From Fasciola hepatica (taxonomy: Eukaryota; Platyhelminthes; Trematoda; Plagiorchiida; Fasciolidae), in the NCBI GenBank assembly GCA_948099385.1, contig CANUEZ040000203.1, positions 186,001 through 250,000 on the forward strand: a stretch of DNA of 64,000 nt, written 5' to 3'. Shown here in pieces: positions 53,560 through 64,000 of this stretch (the first letter of the stretch is position 1; each line of letters starts with the position of its first letter). The notes under the pieces were generated by a model. That model was not told where the DNA came from, did not search any database, and saw only the letters and a program-made list of their open reading frames with translations. The position numbers and the translations under genes were made by a program.

Positions 53560-56500
53560 GACATTCGTTCACCCCAACCCTTGTTCGTGTCTCCGAGTGG
53601 GTTCTGTCCATGTGCAATGCTCATGATTCCCTTAGCAGATCAAACAGCTGTACAGTGCTTCCATAATTTTCAATGGTCAGTTCCGTGGTCAAGCTGCATG
53701 GAGAATCATATTATACAAATCTACTCTGCTACTGCTCTATTGCATTGTATGAGCAATCTGTGTGGATTGTTCATAAGGGAATGCCTTGGTTTTACTTAGG
53801 CCCATACATAGAGAAGTGATGTAAAATGGGATTGGATCGGTGTGCGAGAATTTAGTTGTTACCGTTCAAAGCGAAAGCGAAAGCCGAAGCCAATTTGGAG
53901 ATTGTGCTACATCATGTAGTGTATATGTTGAACAAAGCGTTGAGACCCATATCGGAGGGGCTCGTGCTTTGGGTGTTCGACTGACATTCGTTCACCCCAA
54001 CCCTTGTTCGTGTCTCCCAGTGGGTTCTGTCCATGTGCAATGCTCATGATTCCCTTAGCGGATCAAACAGCTGTACAGTGCTTCCATAATTTTCAATGGT
54101 CAGTTCAGTGTTCAAGCTGCATGGAGAATCATATTATACAAATCTACTCTGCTACTGCTCTATTGCATTGCATGAGCAATCTGTGTGGATTGTTCATAAG
54201 GGAATGCCTTGGTTTTACTTAGGCCCATAAATAGAGAAGTGATGGAACATAGGATTGGATCGGTGTGCGAGAATTTGGTTGTTACCGTTCAAAGCGAAAG
54301 CGAAAGCCGAAGCCAATTGGAGGATTGTGCTATATCATGTATTGTATATTTTGAACAAAGCGTTGAGACCCATATCGGATAGCCTTGTGGTTTGGGTGTT
54401 CGACTTACATTCGTTCACCCCAACCCTTGTTTGTGTCTCCGAGTGGGCTCTGTCCACGTGCAATGCTCATGATTCCCTTAGCGGATCAAACAGCTGTACA
54501 GTGCTTCCATAATTTTCAATGGTCAGTTCAGTGTTCAAGCTGCATGGAGAATCATATTATACAAATCTACTCTGCTACTGCTCTATTGCATTGTATGAGC
54601 AATCTGTGTGGATTGTTCATAAGGGAATGCCTTGGTTTTACTTAGGCCCATAAATAGAGAAGTGATGGAACATAGGATTGGATCGGTGTGCGAGAATTTG
54701 GTTGTTACCGTTCAAAGCGAAAGCGAAAGCCGAAGCCAATTTGGGGATTGTGCTATATCATGTAGTGTATATGTTGAACAAAGCGTTGAGACCCATATCG
54801 GATAGCCTTGTGGTTTGGGTGTTCGACTGACAATCGTTCACCCCAACCCTTGTTCGTGTCTCCGAGTGGGCTATGTCCACGTGCAATGCTCATGATTCCC
54901 TTAGCGGATCAAACAGCTGTACAGTGCTTCCATAATTTTCAATGGTCAGTTCAGTGTTCAAGCTGCATGGAGAATCATATTATACAAATCTACTCTGCTA
55001 CTGCTCTATTGCATTGTATGAGCAATCTGTGTGGATTGTTCATAAGGGAATGCCTTGGTTTTACTTAGGCCCATACATAGAGAAGTGATGTAAAATGGGA
55101 TTGGATCGGTGTGCGAGAATTTAGTTGTTACCGTTCAAAGCGAAAGCGAAAGCCGAAGCCAATTGGGGGATTGTGCTATATCATGTAGTGTATATGTTGA
55201 ACAAAGCGTTCAGACCCATATCGGAGGGGCTCGTGCTTTGGGTGTTCGACTGACATTCGTTCACCCCAACCCTTGTTCGTGTCTCCGAGTGGGTTCTGTC
55301 CATGTGCAATGCTCATGATTCCCTTAGCAGATCAAACAGCTGTACAGTGCTTCCATAATTTTCAATGGTCAGTTCCGTGGTCAAGCTGCATGGAGAATCA
55401 TATTATACAAATCTACTCTGCTACTGCTCTATTGCATTGTATGAGCAATCTGTGTGGATTGTTCATAAGGGAATGCCTTGGTTTTACTTAGGCCCATAAA
55501 TAGAGAAGTGATGGAACATAGGATTGGATCGGTGTGCGAGAATTTGGTTGTTACCGTTCAAAGCGAAAGCGAAAGCCGAAGCCAATTTGGGGATTGTGCT
55601 ATATCATGTAGTGTATATGTTGAACAAAGCGTTGAGACCCATATCGGAGGGGCTCGTGTATTGGGTGTTCGACTGACATTCGTTCACCCCAACCCTTGTT
55701 CGTGTCTCCGAGTGGGTTCTGTCCATGTGCAATGCTCATGATTCCCTTAGCAGATCAAACAGCTGTACAGTGCTTCCATAATTTTCAATGGTCAGTTCCG
55801 TGGTCAAGCTGCATGGAGAATCATATTATACAAATCTACTCTGCTACTGCTCTATTGCATTGTATGAGCAATCTGTGTGGATTGTTCATAAGGGAATGCC
55901 TTGGTTTTACTTAGGCCCATACATAGAGAAGTGATGTAAAATGGGATTGGATCGGTGTGCGAGAATTTAGTTGTTACCGTTCAAAGCGAAAGCGAAAGCC
56001 GAAGCCAATTTGGGGATTGTGCTACATCATGTAGTGTATATGTTGAACAAAGCGTTGAGACCCATATCGGAGGGGCTCGTGCTTTGGGTGTTCGACTGAC
56101 ATTCGTTCACCCCAACCCTTGTTCGTGTCTCCCAGTGGGTTCTGTCCATGTGCAATGCTCATGATTCCCTTAGCGGATCAAACAGCTGTACAGTGCTTCC
56201 ATAATTTTCAATGGTCAGTTCAGTGTTCAAGCTGCATGGAGAATCATATTATACAAATCTACTCTGCTACTGCTCTATTGCATTGTATGAGCAATCTGTG
56301 TGGATTGTTCATAAGGGAATGCCTTGGTTTTACTTAGGCCCATAAATAGAGAAGTGATGGAACATAGGATTGGATCGGTGTGCGAGAATTTGGTTGTTAC
56401 CGTTCAAAGCGAAAGCGAAAGCCGAAGCCAATTGGAGGATTGTGCTATATCATGTATTGTATATTTTGAACAAAGCGTTCAGACCCATATCGGATAGCCT

Positions 56501-57700
56501 TGTGGTTTGGGTGTTCGACTTACATTCGTTCACCCCAACCCTTGTTTGTGTCTCCGAGTGGGCTCTGTCCACGTGCAATGCTCATGATTCCCTTAGCGGA
56601 TCAAACAGCTGTACAGTGCTTCCATAATTTTCAATGGTCAGTTCAGTGTTCAAGCTGCATGGAGAATCATATTATACAAATCTACTCTGCTACTGCTCTA
56701 TTGCATTGTATGAGCAATCTGTGTGGATTGTTCATAAGGGAATGCCTTGGTTTTACTTAGGCCCATAAATAGAGAAGTGATGGAACATAGGATTGGATCG
56801 GTGTGCGAGAATTTGGTTGTTACCGTTCAAAGCGAAAGCGAAAGCCGAAGCCAATTTGGGGATTGTGCTATATCATGTAGTGTATATGTTGAACAAAGCG
56901 TTGAGACCCATATCGGATAGCCTTGTGGTTTGGGTGTTCGACTGACAATCGTTCACCCCAACCCTTGTTCGTGTCTCCGAGTGGGCTATGTCCACGTGCA
57001 ATGCTCATGATTCCCTTAGCGGATCAAACAGCTGTACAGTGCTTCCATAATTTTCAATGGTCAGTTCAGTGTTCAAGCTGCATGGAGAATCATATTATAC
57101 AAATCTACTCTGCTACTGCTCTATTGCATTGTATGAGCAATCTGTGTGGATTGTTCATAAGGGAATGCCTTGGTTTTACTTAGGCCCATACATAGAGAAG
57201 TGATGTAAAATGGGATTGGATCGGTGTGCGAGAATTTAGTTGTTACCGTTCAAAGCGAAAGCGAAAGCCGAAGCCAATTGGGGGATTGTGCTATATCATG
57301 TAGTGTATATGTTGAACAAAGCGTTCAGACCCATATCGGAGGGGCTCGTGCTTTGGGTGTTCGACTGACATTCGTTCACCCCAACCCTTGTTCGTGTCTC
57401 CGAGTGGGTTCTGTCCATGTGCAATGCTCATGATTCCCTTAGCAGATCAAACAGCTGTACAGTGCTTCCATAATTTTCAATGGTCAGTTCCGTGGTCAAG
57501 CTGCATGGAGAATCATATTATACAAATCTACTCTGCTACTGCTCTATTGCATTGTATGAGCAATCTGTGTGGATTGTTCATAAGGGAATGCCTTGGTTTT
57601 ACTTAGGCCCATAAATAGAGAAGTGATGGAACATAGGATTGGATCGGTGTGCGAGAATTTGGTTGTTACCGTTCAAAGCGAAAGCGAAAGCCGAAGCCAA
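53560..57700 (+). repeat. Higher-order 5-mer, 2115 bp, two copies
   Basis: Markers repeat at exactly 2115: AGCAGATC (53635/55750), CATACATAG (53804/55919), GAATTTAG (53847/55962), TCTCCCAG (54013/56128), AATTGGAGGATTG (54318/56433), TATATTTTGAAC (54347/56462), GACTTACATTCG (54402/56517), GGGCTATG (54868/56983) and AATTGGGGGATTG (55162/57277). The match breaks near 57700, where AATTGGAGG meets AATTTGGGG, and near 53550, where GAATGG meets GAGGGG. Confidence 0.85.
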
Positions 57701-60499
57701 TTGGAGGATTGTGCTATATCATGTATTGTATATTTTGAACAAAGCGTTGAGACCCATATCGGATAGCCTTGTGGTTTGGGTGTTCGACTGTCATTCGTTC
57801 ACCCCAACCCTTGTTCGTGTCTCTGAGTGGGCTCTGTCCATGTGCAATGCTCATGATTCCCTTAGCGGATCAAACAGCTGTACAGTGCTTCCATAATTTT
57901 CAATGGTCAGTTCCGTGGTCAAGCTGCATGGAGAATCATATTATACAAATCTACTCTGCTACTGCTCTATTGCATTGTATGAGCAATCTGTGTGGATTGT
58001 TCATAAGTGAATGCCTTGGTTTTACTTAGGCCCATAAATAGAGAAGTGATGGAACATAGGATTGGATCGGTGTGCGAGAATTTGGTTGTTACCGTTCAAA
58101 GCGAAAGCGAAAGCCGAAGCCAATTTGGGGATTGTGCTACATCATGTATTGTATATGTTGAACAAAGCGTTCAGACCCATATCGGATAGCCTTGTGGTTT
58201 GGGAGTTCGACTGACAATCGTTCACCCCAACCCTTGTTCGTGTCTCCGAGTGGGTTCTGTCCATGTGCAAGCTCATGATTCCCTTAGCGGATCAAACTGC
58301 TGTACAGTGCTTGCATAATTTTCAATGGTCAATTCAGTGTTCAAGCTGCATGGAGAATCATATTATACAAATCTACTCTGCTACTGCTCTATTGCATTGT
58401 ATGAGCAATCTGTGTGGATTGTTCATAAGGGAATGGCTTGGTTTTACTTAGGCCCATAAATAGAGAAGTGATGGAACATAGGATTGGATCGGTGTGCGAG
58501 AATTTGGTTGTTACCGTTCAAAGCGAAAGCGAAAGCCGAAGCCAATTTGGGGATTGTGCTATATCATGTAGTGTATATGTTGAACAAAGCGTTCAGACCC
58601 ACATCGGATAGCCTTGTGGTTTGGGTGTTCGACTGACAATCGTTCACCCCAACCCTTGTTCGTGTCTCCGAGTGGGCTCTGTCAACGTGCAATGCTCATG
58701 ATTCCCTTAGCGGATCAAACAGCTGTACAGTGCTTCCATCATTTTAAATGGTCAGTTCAGTGTTCAAGCTGCATGGAGAATCATATTATACAAATCTACT
58801 CTGCTACTGCTCTATTGCATTGTATGAGCAATCTGTGTGGATTGTTCATAAGGGAATGCCTTGGTTTTACTTAGGCCCATACATAGAGAAGTGATGTAAA
58901 ATGGGATTGGATCGGTGTGCGAGAATTTAGTTGTTACCGTTCAAAGCGAAAGCGAAAGCCGAAGCCAATTTGGGGATTGTGCTACATCATGTAGTGTATA
59001 TGTTGAACAAAGCGTTCAGACCCATATCGGTTAGCCTTGTGGTTTGGGAGTTCGACCGACAATCGTTCACCCCAACCCTTGTTCGTGTCTCCGAGTGGGT
59101 TCTGTCCATGTGCAAGCTCATGATTCCCTTAGCGGATCAAACAGCTGTACAGTGCTTCCATAATTTTCAATGGTCAGTTCAGTGTTCAAGCTGCATGGAG
59201 AATCATATTATACAAATCTACTCTGCTACTGCTCTATTGCATTGTATGAGCAATCTGTGTGGATTGTTCATAAGGGAATGCCTTGGTTTTACTTAGGCCC
59301 ATAAATAGAGAAGTAATGGAACATATGATTGGATCGGTGTGCGAGAATTTGGTTGTTACCGTTCAAAGCGAAAGCGAAAGCCGAAGCCAATTGGAGGATT
59401 GTGCTATATCATGTATTGTATATTTTGAACAAAGCGTTGAGACCCATATCTGATAGCCTTGTGGTTTGGGTGTTCGACTGACATTCGTTCACCCCAACCC
59501 TTGTTCGTGTCTCCGAGTGGGCTCTGTCCACGTGCAATGCTCATGATTCCCTTAGCGGATCAAACAGCTGTACAGTGCTTCCATAATTTTCAATGGTCAG
59601 TTCCGTGGTCAAGCTGCATGGAGAATCATATTATACAAATCTACTCTGCTACTGCTCTATTGCATTGTATGAGCAATCTGTGTGGATTGTTCAAAAGGGA
59701 ATGCCTTGGTTTTACTTAGGCCCATAAATAGAGAAGTGATGGAACATAGGATTGGATCGGTGTGCGAGAATTTGGTTGTTACCGTTCAAAGCGAAAGCGA
59801 AAGCCGAAGCCAATTTGGGGATTGTGCTATATCATGTAGTGTATATGTTGAACAAAGCGTTGAGACCCATATCGGAGGGGCTCGTGCTTTGGGTGTTCGA
59901 ATGACAATCGTTCACCCCAACCCTTGTTCGTGTCTCCGAGTGGGTTCTGTCCATGTGCAAGCTCATGATTCCCTTAGCGGATCAAACAGCTGTACAGTGC
60001 TTGCATAATTTTCAATGGTCAGTTCAGTGTTCAAGCTGCATGGAGAATCATATTATACAAATCTACTCTGCTACTGCTCTTTTGCATTGTATGAGCAATC
60101 TGTGTGGATTGTTCATAAGGGAATGCCTTGGTTTTACTTAGGCCCATAAATAGAGAAGTGATGGAACATGGGATTGGAGCGGTGTGCGAGAATTTGTTTG
60201 TTACCGTTCAAAGCGAAAGCGAAAGCCGAAGCCAATTTGGGGATTGTGCTACATCATGTAGTGTATATGTTGAACAAAGTGTTCAGACCCATATCGGATA
60301 GCCTTGTGGTTTGGGAGTTCGACTGACAATCGTTCACCCCAACCCTTGTTCGTGTCTCCGAGTGGGTTCTGTCCATGTGCAAGCTCATGATTCCCTTAGC
60401 GGATCAAACAGCTGTACAGTGCTTCCATCATTTTAAATGGTCAGTTCAGTGTTCAAGCTGCATGGAGAATCATATTATACAAATCTACTCTGCTACTGC

Positions 60500-63400
60500 T
60501 CTATTGCATTGTATGAGCAATCTGTGTGGATTGTTCATAAGGGAATGCCTTGGTTTTACTTAGGCCCATAAATAGAGAAGTGATGGAACATAGGATTGGA
60601 TCGGTGTGCGAGAATTTGGTTGTTACCGTTCAAAGCGAAAGCGAAAGCCGAAGCCAATTTGGGGATTGTGCTATATCATGTAGTGTATATGTTGAACAAA
60701 GCGTTCAGACCCATATCGGAGGGGCTCGTGCTTTGGGTGTTCGACTGACATTCGTTCACCCCAACCCTTGTTCGTGTCTCCGAGTGGGTTCTGTCCATGT
60801 GCAATGCTCATGATTCCCTTAGCAGATCAAACAGCTGTACAGTGCTTCCATAATTTTCAATGGTCAGTTCCGTGGTCAAGCTGCATGGAGAATCATATTA
60901 TACAAATCTACTCTGCTACTGCTCTATTGCATTGTATGAGCAATCTGTGTGGATTGTTCATAAGGGAATGCCTTGGTTTTACTTAGGCCCATAAATAGAG
61001 AAGTGATGGAACATAGGATTGGATCGGTGTGCGAGAATTTGGTTGTTACCGTTCAAAGCGAAAGCGAAAGCCGAAGCCAATTTGGGGATTGTGCTACATC
61101 ATGTAGTGTATATGTTGAACAAAGCGTTCAGACCCATATCGGATAGCCTTGTGGTTTGGGAGTTCGACTGACAATCGTTCACCCCAACCCTTGTTCGTGT
61201 CTCCGAGTGGGTTCTGTCCATGTGCAATGCTCATGATTCCCTTAGCGGATCAAACAGCTGTACAGTGCTTCCATAATTTTCAATGGTCAGTTCAGTGTTC
61301 AAGCTGCATGGAGAATCATATTATACAAATCTACTCTGCTACTGCTCTATTGCATTGTATGAGCAATCTGTGTGGATTGTTCATAAGGGAATGCCTTGGT
61401 TTTAATTAGGCCCATAAATAGAGAAGTGATGGAACATAGGATTGGATCGGTGTGCGAGAATTTGGTTGTTACCGTTCAAAGCGAAAGCGAAAGCCGAAGC
61501 CAATTTGGGGATTGTGCTATATCATGTAGTGTATATGTTGAACAAAGCGTTGAGACCCATATCAAATGGGCTCGTGCTTTGGGTGTTCGACTGACAATCG
61601 TTCACCCCAACCCTTGTTCGTGTCTCCGAGTGGGTTCTGTCCATGTGCAATGCTCATGATTCCCTTAGCGGATCAAACAGCTGTACAGTGCTTCCATAAT
61701 TTTCAATGGTCAGTTCCGTGGTCAAGCTGCATGGAGAATCATATTATACAAATCTACTCTGCTACTGCTCTATTGCATTGTATGAGCAATCTGTGTGGAT
61801 TGTTCATAAGGGAATGCCTTGGTTTTACTTAGGCCCATAAATAGAGAAGTGATGGAACATAGGATTGGATCGGTGTGCGAGAATTTGGTTGTTACCGTTC
61901 AAAGCGAAAGCGAAAGCCGAAGCCAATTTGGGGATTGTGCTATATCATGTAGTGTATATGTTGAACAAAGCGTTGAGACCCATATCGGAGGGGCTCGTGC
62001 TTTGGGTGTTCGACTGACAATCGTTCACCCCAACCCTTGTTCGTGTCTCCGAGTGGGTTCTGTCCATGTGCAATGCTCATGATTCCCTTAGCGGATCAAA
62101 CAGCTGTACAGTGCTTCCATAATTTACAATGGTCAGTTCAGTGTTCAAGCTGCATGGAGAATCATATTATACAAATCTACTCTGCTACTGCTCTATTGCA
62201 TTGTATGAGCAATCTGTGTGGATTGTTCATAAGGGAATGCCCTGGGTTTTACTTAGGCCCATAAATAGAGAAGTGATGGAACATGGGATTGGATCGGTGT
62301 GCGAGAATTTGTTTGTTACCGTTCAAAGCGAAAGCGAAAGCCGAAGCCAATTTGGGGATTGTGCTACATCATGTAGTGTATATGTTGAACAAAGTGTTCA
62401 GACCCATATCGGATAGCCTTGTGGTTTGGGAGTTCGACTGACAATCGTTCACCCCAACCCTTGTTCGTGTCTCCGAGTGGGTTCTGTCCATGTGCAAGCT
62501 CATGATTCCCTTAGCGGATCAAACAGCTGTACAGTGCTTGCATAATTTTCAATGGTCAGTTCAGTGTTCAAGCTGCATGGAGAATCATATTATACAAATC
62601 TACTCTGCTACTGCTCTATTGCATTGTATGAGCAATCTGTGTGGATTGTTCATAAGGGAATGCCTTGGTTTTATTTAGGCCCATAAATAGAGAAGTGATG
62701 GAACATAGGATTGGATCGGTGTGCGAGAATTTGGTTGTTACCGTTCAAAGCGAAAGCGAAAGCCGAAGCCAATTTGGGGATTGTGCTATATCATGTAGTG
62801 TATATGTTGAACAAAGCGTTCAGACCCATATCGGAGGGGCTCGTGCTTTGGGTGTTCGACTGACATTCGTTCACCCCAACCCTTGTTCGTGTCTCCGAGT
62901 GGGTTCTGTCCATGTGCAATGCTCATGATTCCCTTAGCAGATCAAACAGCTGTACAGTGCTTCCATAATTTTCAATGGTCAGTTCCGTGGTCAAGCTGCA
63001 TGGAGAATCATATTATACAAATCTACTCTGCTACTGCTCTATTGCATTGTATGAGCAATCTGTGTGGATTGTTCATAAAGGAATGCCTTGGTTTTACTTA
63101 GGCCCATAAATAGAGAAGTGATGGAACATAGGATTGGATCGGTGTGCGAGAATTTGGTTGTTACCGTTCAAAGCGAAAGCGAAAGCCGAAGCCAATTTGG
63201 GGATTGTGCTACATCATGTAGTGTATATGTTGAACAAAGCGTTCAGACCCATATCGGATAGCCTTGTGGTTTGGGAGTTCGACTGACAATCGTTCACCCC
63301 AACCCTTGTTCGTGTCTCCGAGTGGGTTCTGTCCATGTGCAATGCTCATGATTCCCTTAGCGGATCAAACAGCTGTACAGTGCTTGCATAATTTTCAATG

Positions 63401-64000
63401 GTCAGTTCAGTGTTCAAGCTGCATGGAGAATCATATTATACAAATCTACTCTGCTACTGCTCTATTGCATTGTATGAGCAATCTGTGTGGATTGTTCATA
63501 AGGGAATGCCTTGGTTTTAATTAGGCCCATAAATAGAGAAGTGATGGAACATAGGATTGGATCGGTGTGCGAGAATTTGGTTGTTACCGTTCAAAGCGAA
63601 AGCGAAAGCCGAAGCCAATTTGGGGATTGTGCTATATCATGTAGTGTATATGTTGAACAAAGCGTTGAGACCCATATCAAATGGGCTCGTGCTTTGGGTG
63701 TTCGACTGACAATCGTTCACCCCAACCCTTGTTCGTGTCTCCGAGTGGGTTCTGTCCATGTGCAATGCTCATGATTCCCTTAGCGGATCAAACAGCTGTA
63801 CAGTGCTTGCATAATTTTAAATGGTCAGTTCAGTGTTCAAGCTGCATGGAGAATCATATTATACAAATCTACTCTGCTACTGCTCTATTGCATTGTATGA
63901 GCAATCTGTGTGGATTGTTCATAAGGGAATGCCTTGGTTTTACTTAGGCCCATAAATAGAGAAGTGATGGAACATAGGATTGGATCGGTGTGCGAGAATT
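60500..64000 (+). repeat. Higher-order 5-mer, 2115 bp, two copies (second runs off the window)
   Basis: Equivalent sites at 60768/62883, 61149/63264, 61396/63511 and 61566/63681 are 2115 bases apart, with shared AGCAGATC, CTACATCATG, TTTAATTAGG and ATATCAAATGGGC. The +1 CCCTGGG (about 62240) and -1 GTGCAAGCTC (about 62494) changes cancel. Differences such as TTCATAAGGG versus TTCATAAAGG and ATTTTCAATGG versus ATTTTAAATGG show the copies have begun to diverge or were patched. The second copy is cut by the window end. Confidence 0.75.

Larger units (their letters stand above)
1..64000 (+). repeat. 423-bp satellite tandem array (about 151 head-to-tail copies)
   Basis: The same block recurs every 423 bases from the first base to the last. 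For example, the ATTGCATTGTATGAGCAAT anchor occurs at 1, 424, 846, 1269 and 1692, and continues to the end. All copies have the same orientation. There is no unique spacer, no inserted mobile element and no inversion. Net indel drift between the equivalent points 1069 and 63264 is +14 bases over 147 units, and every step is explained by identified 1-, 2- or 6-base changes. Two well-separated monomers (11000-11422 and 40204-40626) differ at about 8 of 423 positions by eye, so copies are about 98% alike. Size, purity and lack of genes are what is known for eukaryotic satellite DNA. The chromosomal position and the species are not visible from the sequence. Confidence 0.97.

Noticed and set aside
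724..63947. Recurring open frames of 60-136 codons, for example an 86-codon frame beginning MWFG or an 87-codon frame beginning MVLL in most monomers
   Set aside because: The same frames appear in every copy in three overlapping registers because the DNA is repeated. Nucleotide changes fall without regard to codon position, starts come and go between copies, and no domain, signal peptide or splice context is recognisable.
1..64000. CRISPR array
   Set aside because: Repeats are 423 bp and directly abut; there are no short repeats separated by unique spacers and no cas genes.
1..64000. 5S or 45S rDNA units, or an rDNA spacer array
   Set aside because: No segment resembles 5S, 18S, 5.8S or 28S sequence, and no transcribed unit interrupts the period.
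1..64000. Tandem tRNA or snRNA genes
   Set aside because: No cloverleaf with acceptor pairing around the Pol III-like boxes could be drawn, and there is no snRNA-like conserved sequence.
1..64000. Telomeric or other simple-sequence repeats, or embedded transposons
   Set aside because: No TTAGGG/TTTAGGG-type runs, no terminal inverted repeats, LTRs or poly-A tails; the phase is continuous, with only 1-, 2- and 6-base indels.

Overview
The whole 64,000-base window is one uninterrupted head-to-tail tandem array of a monomer of 423 bp. I count about 151.3 copies: 147 unit steps lie between equivalent points at 1069 and 63264, with a net gain of 14 bases from a handful of small indels. I found no gene, RNA gene, transposon, inversion or unique spacer. 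A non-coding repeat this long, this pure and this homogeneous is typical of eukaryotic satellite DNA (pericentromeric, centromeric, subtelomeric or knob-like heterochromatin). I do not recognise the family and cannot name the organism. GC is about 43% by hand count of 1561-1980. The type monomer has 13 CpGs, roughly 0.65 of expectation, so CpG is only mildly depleted.

Layout. Positions 1 to about 760 hold two monomers of a divergent subfamily, which may be nearer an array edge. From there to about 9.5 kb every copy carries one allele (A: GATAG..TTGTGG) of a hypervariable box. From 9.5 kb rightwards, copies with B/C alleles (GAGGGG, GAATGG or GAAGGG followed by CTCGTGCTTTGGG) are interspersed with A copies. 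Only 18.8-21.6 kb returns to a pure A run.

Nested on the 423-bp period are local higher-order repeats of different sizes: 3-mers (1269/1270 bp; 1.1-3.7, 24.8-27.2 and 48.9-51.4 kb), 2-mers (845/846 bp; 3.0-4.7, 4.9-8.1, 10-13 and 51-53.4 kb), 4- and 5-mers (1692 and 2121 bp; 28-33 kb), a 7-mer (2962 bp; about 33.1-39.0 kb), single-monomer duplications (20.1-20.9, 39.4-40.2 and 41.1-42.0 kb) and two separate 5-mers (2115 bp; 53.6-57.7 and 60.5-64 kb). There is no single fixed higher-order unit. This fits repeated unequal exchange and conversion with shifting register.

Within a monomer, variation is uneven. About 95 bp around the AAGCTGCATGGAG..GGGAATGCC segment is almost invariant, while about 55 bp around GTTGAGACCCATATCGGATAG is highly variable. 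Because 423 is divisible by 3, the same short open frames recur in every copy, in three overlapping frames. I judge all of them to be by-products of the repeat and annotate no CDS.
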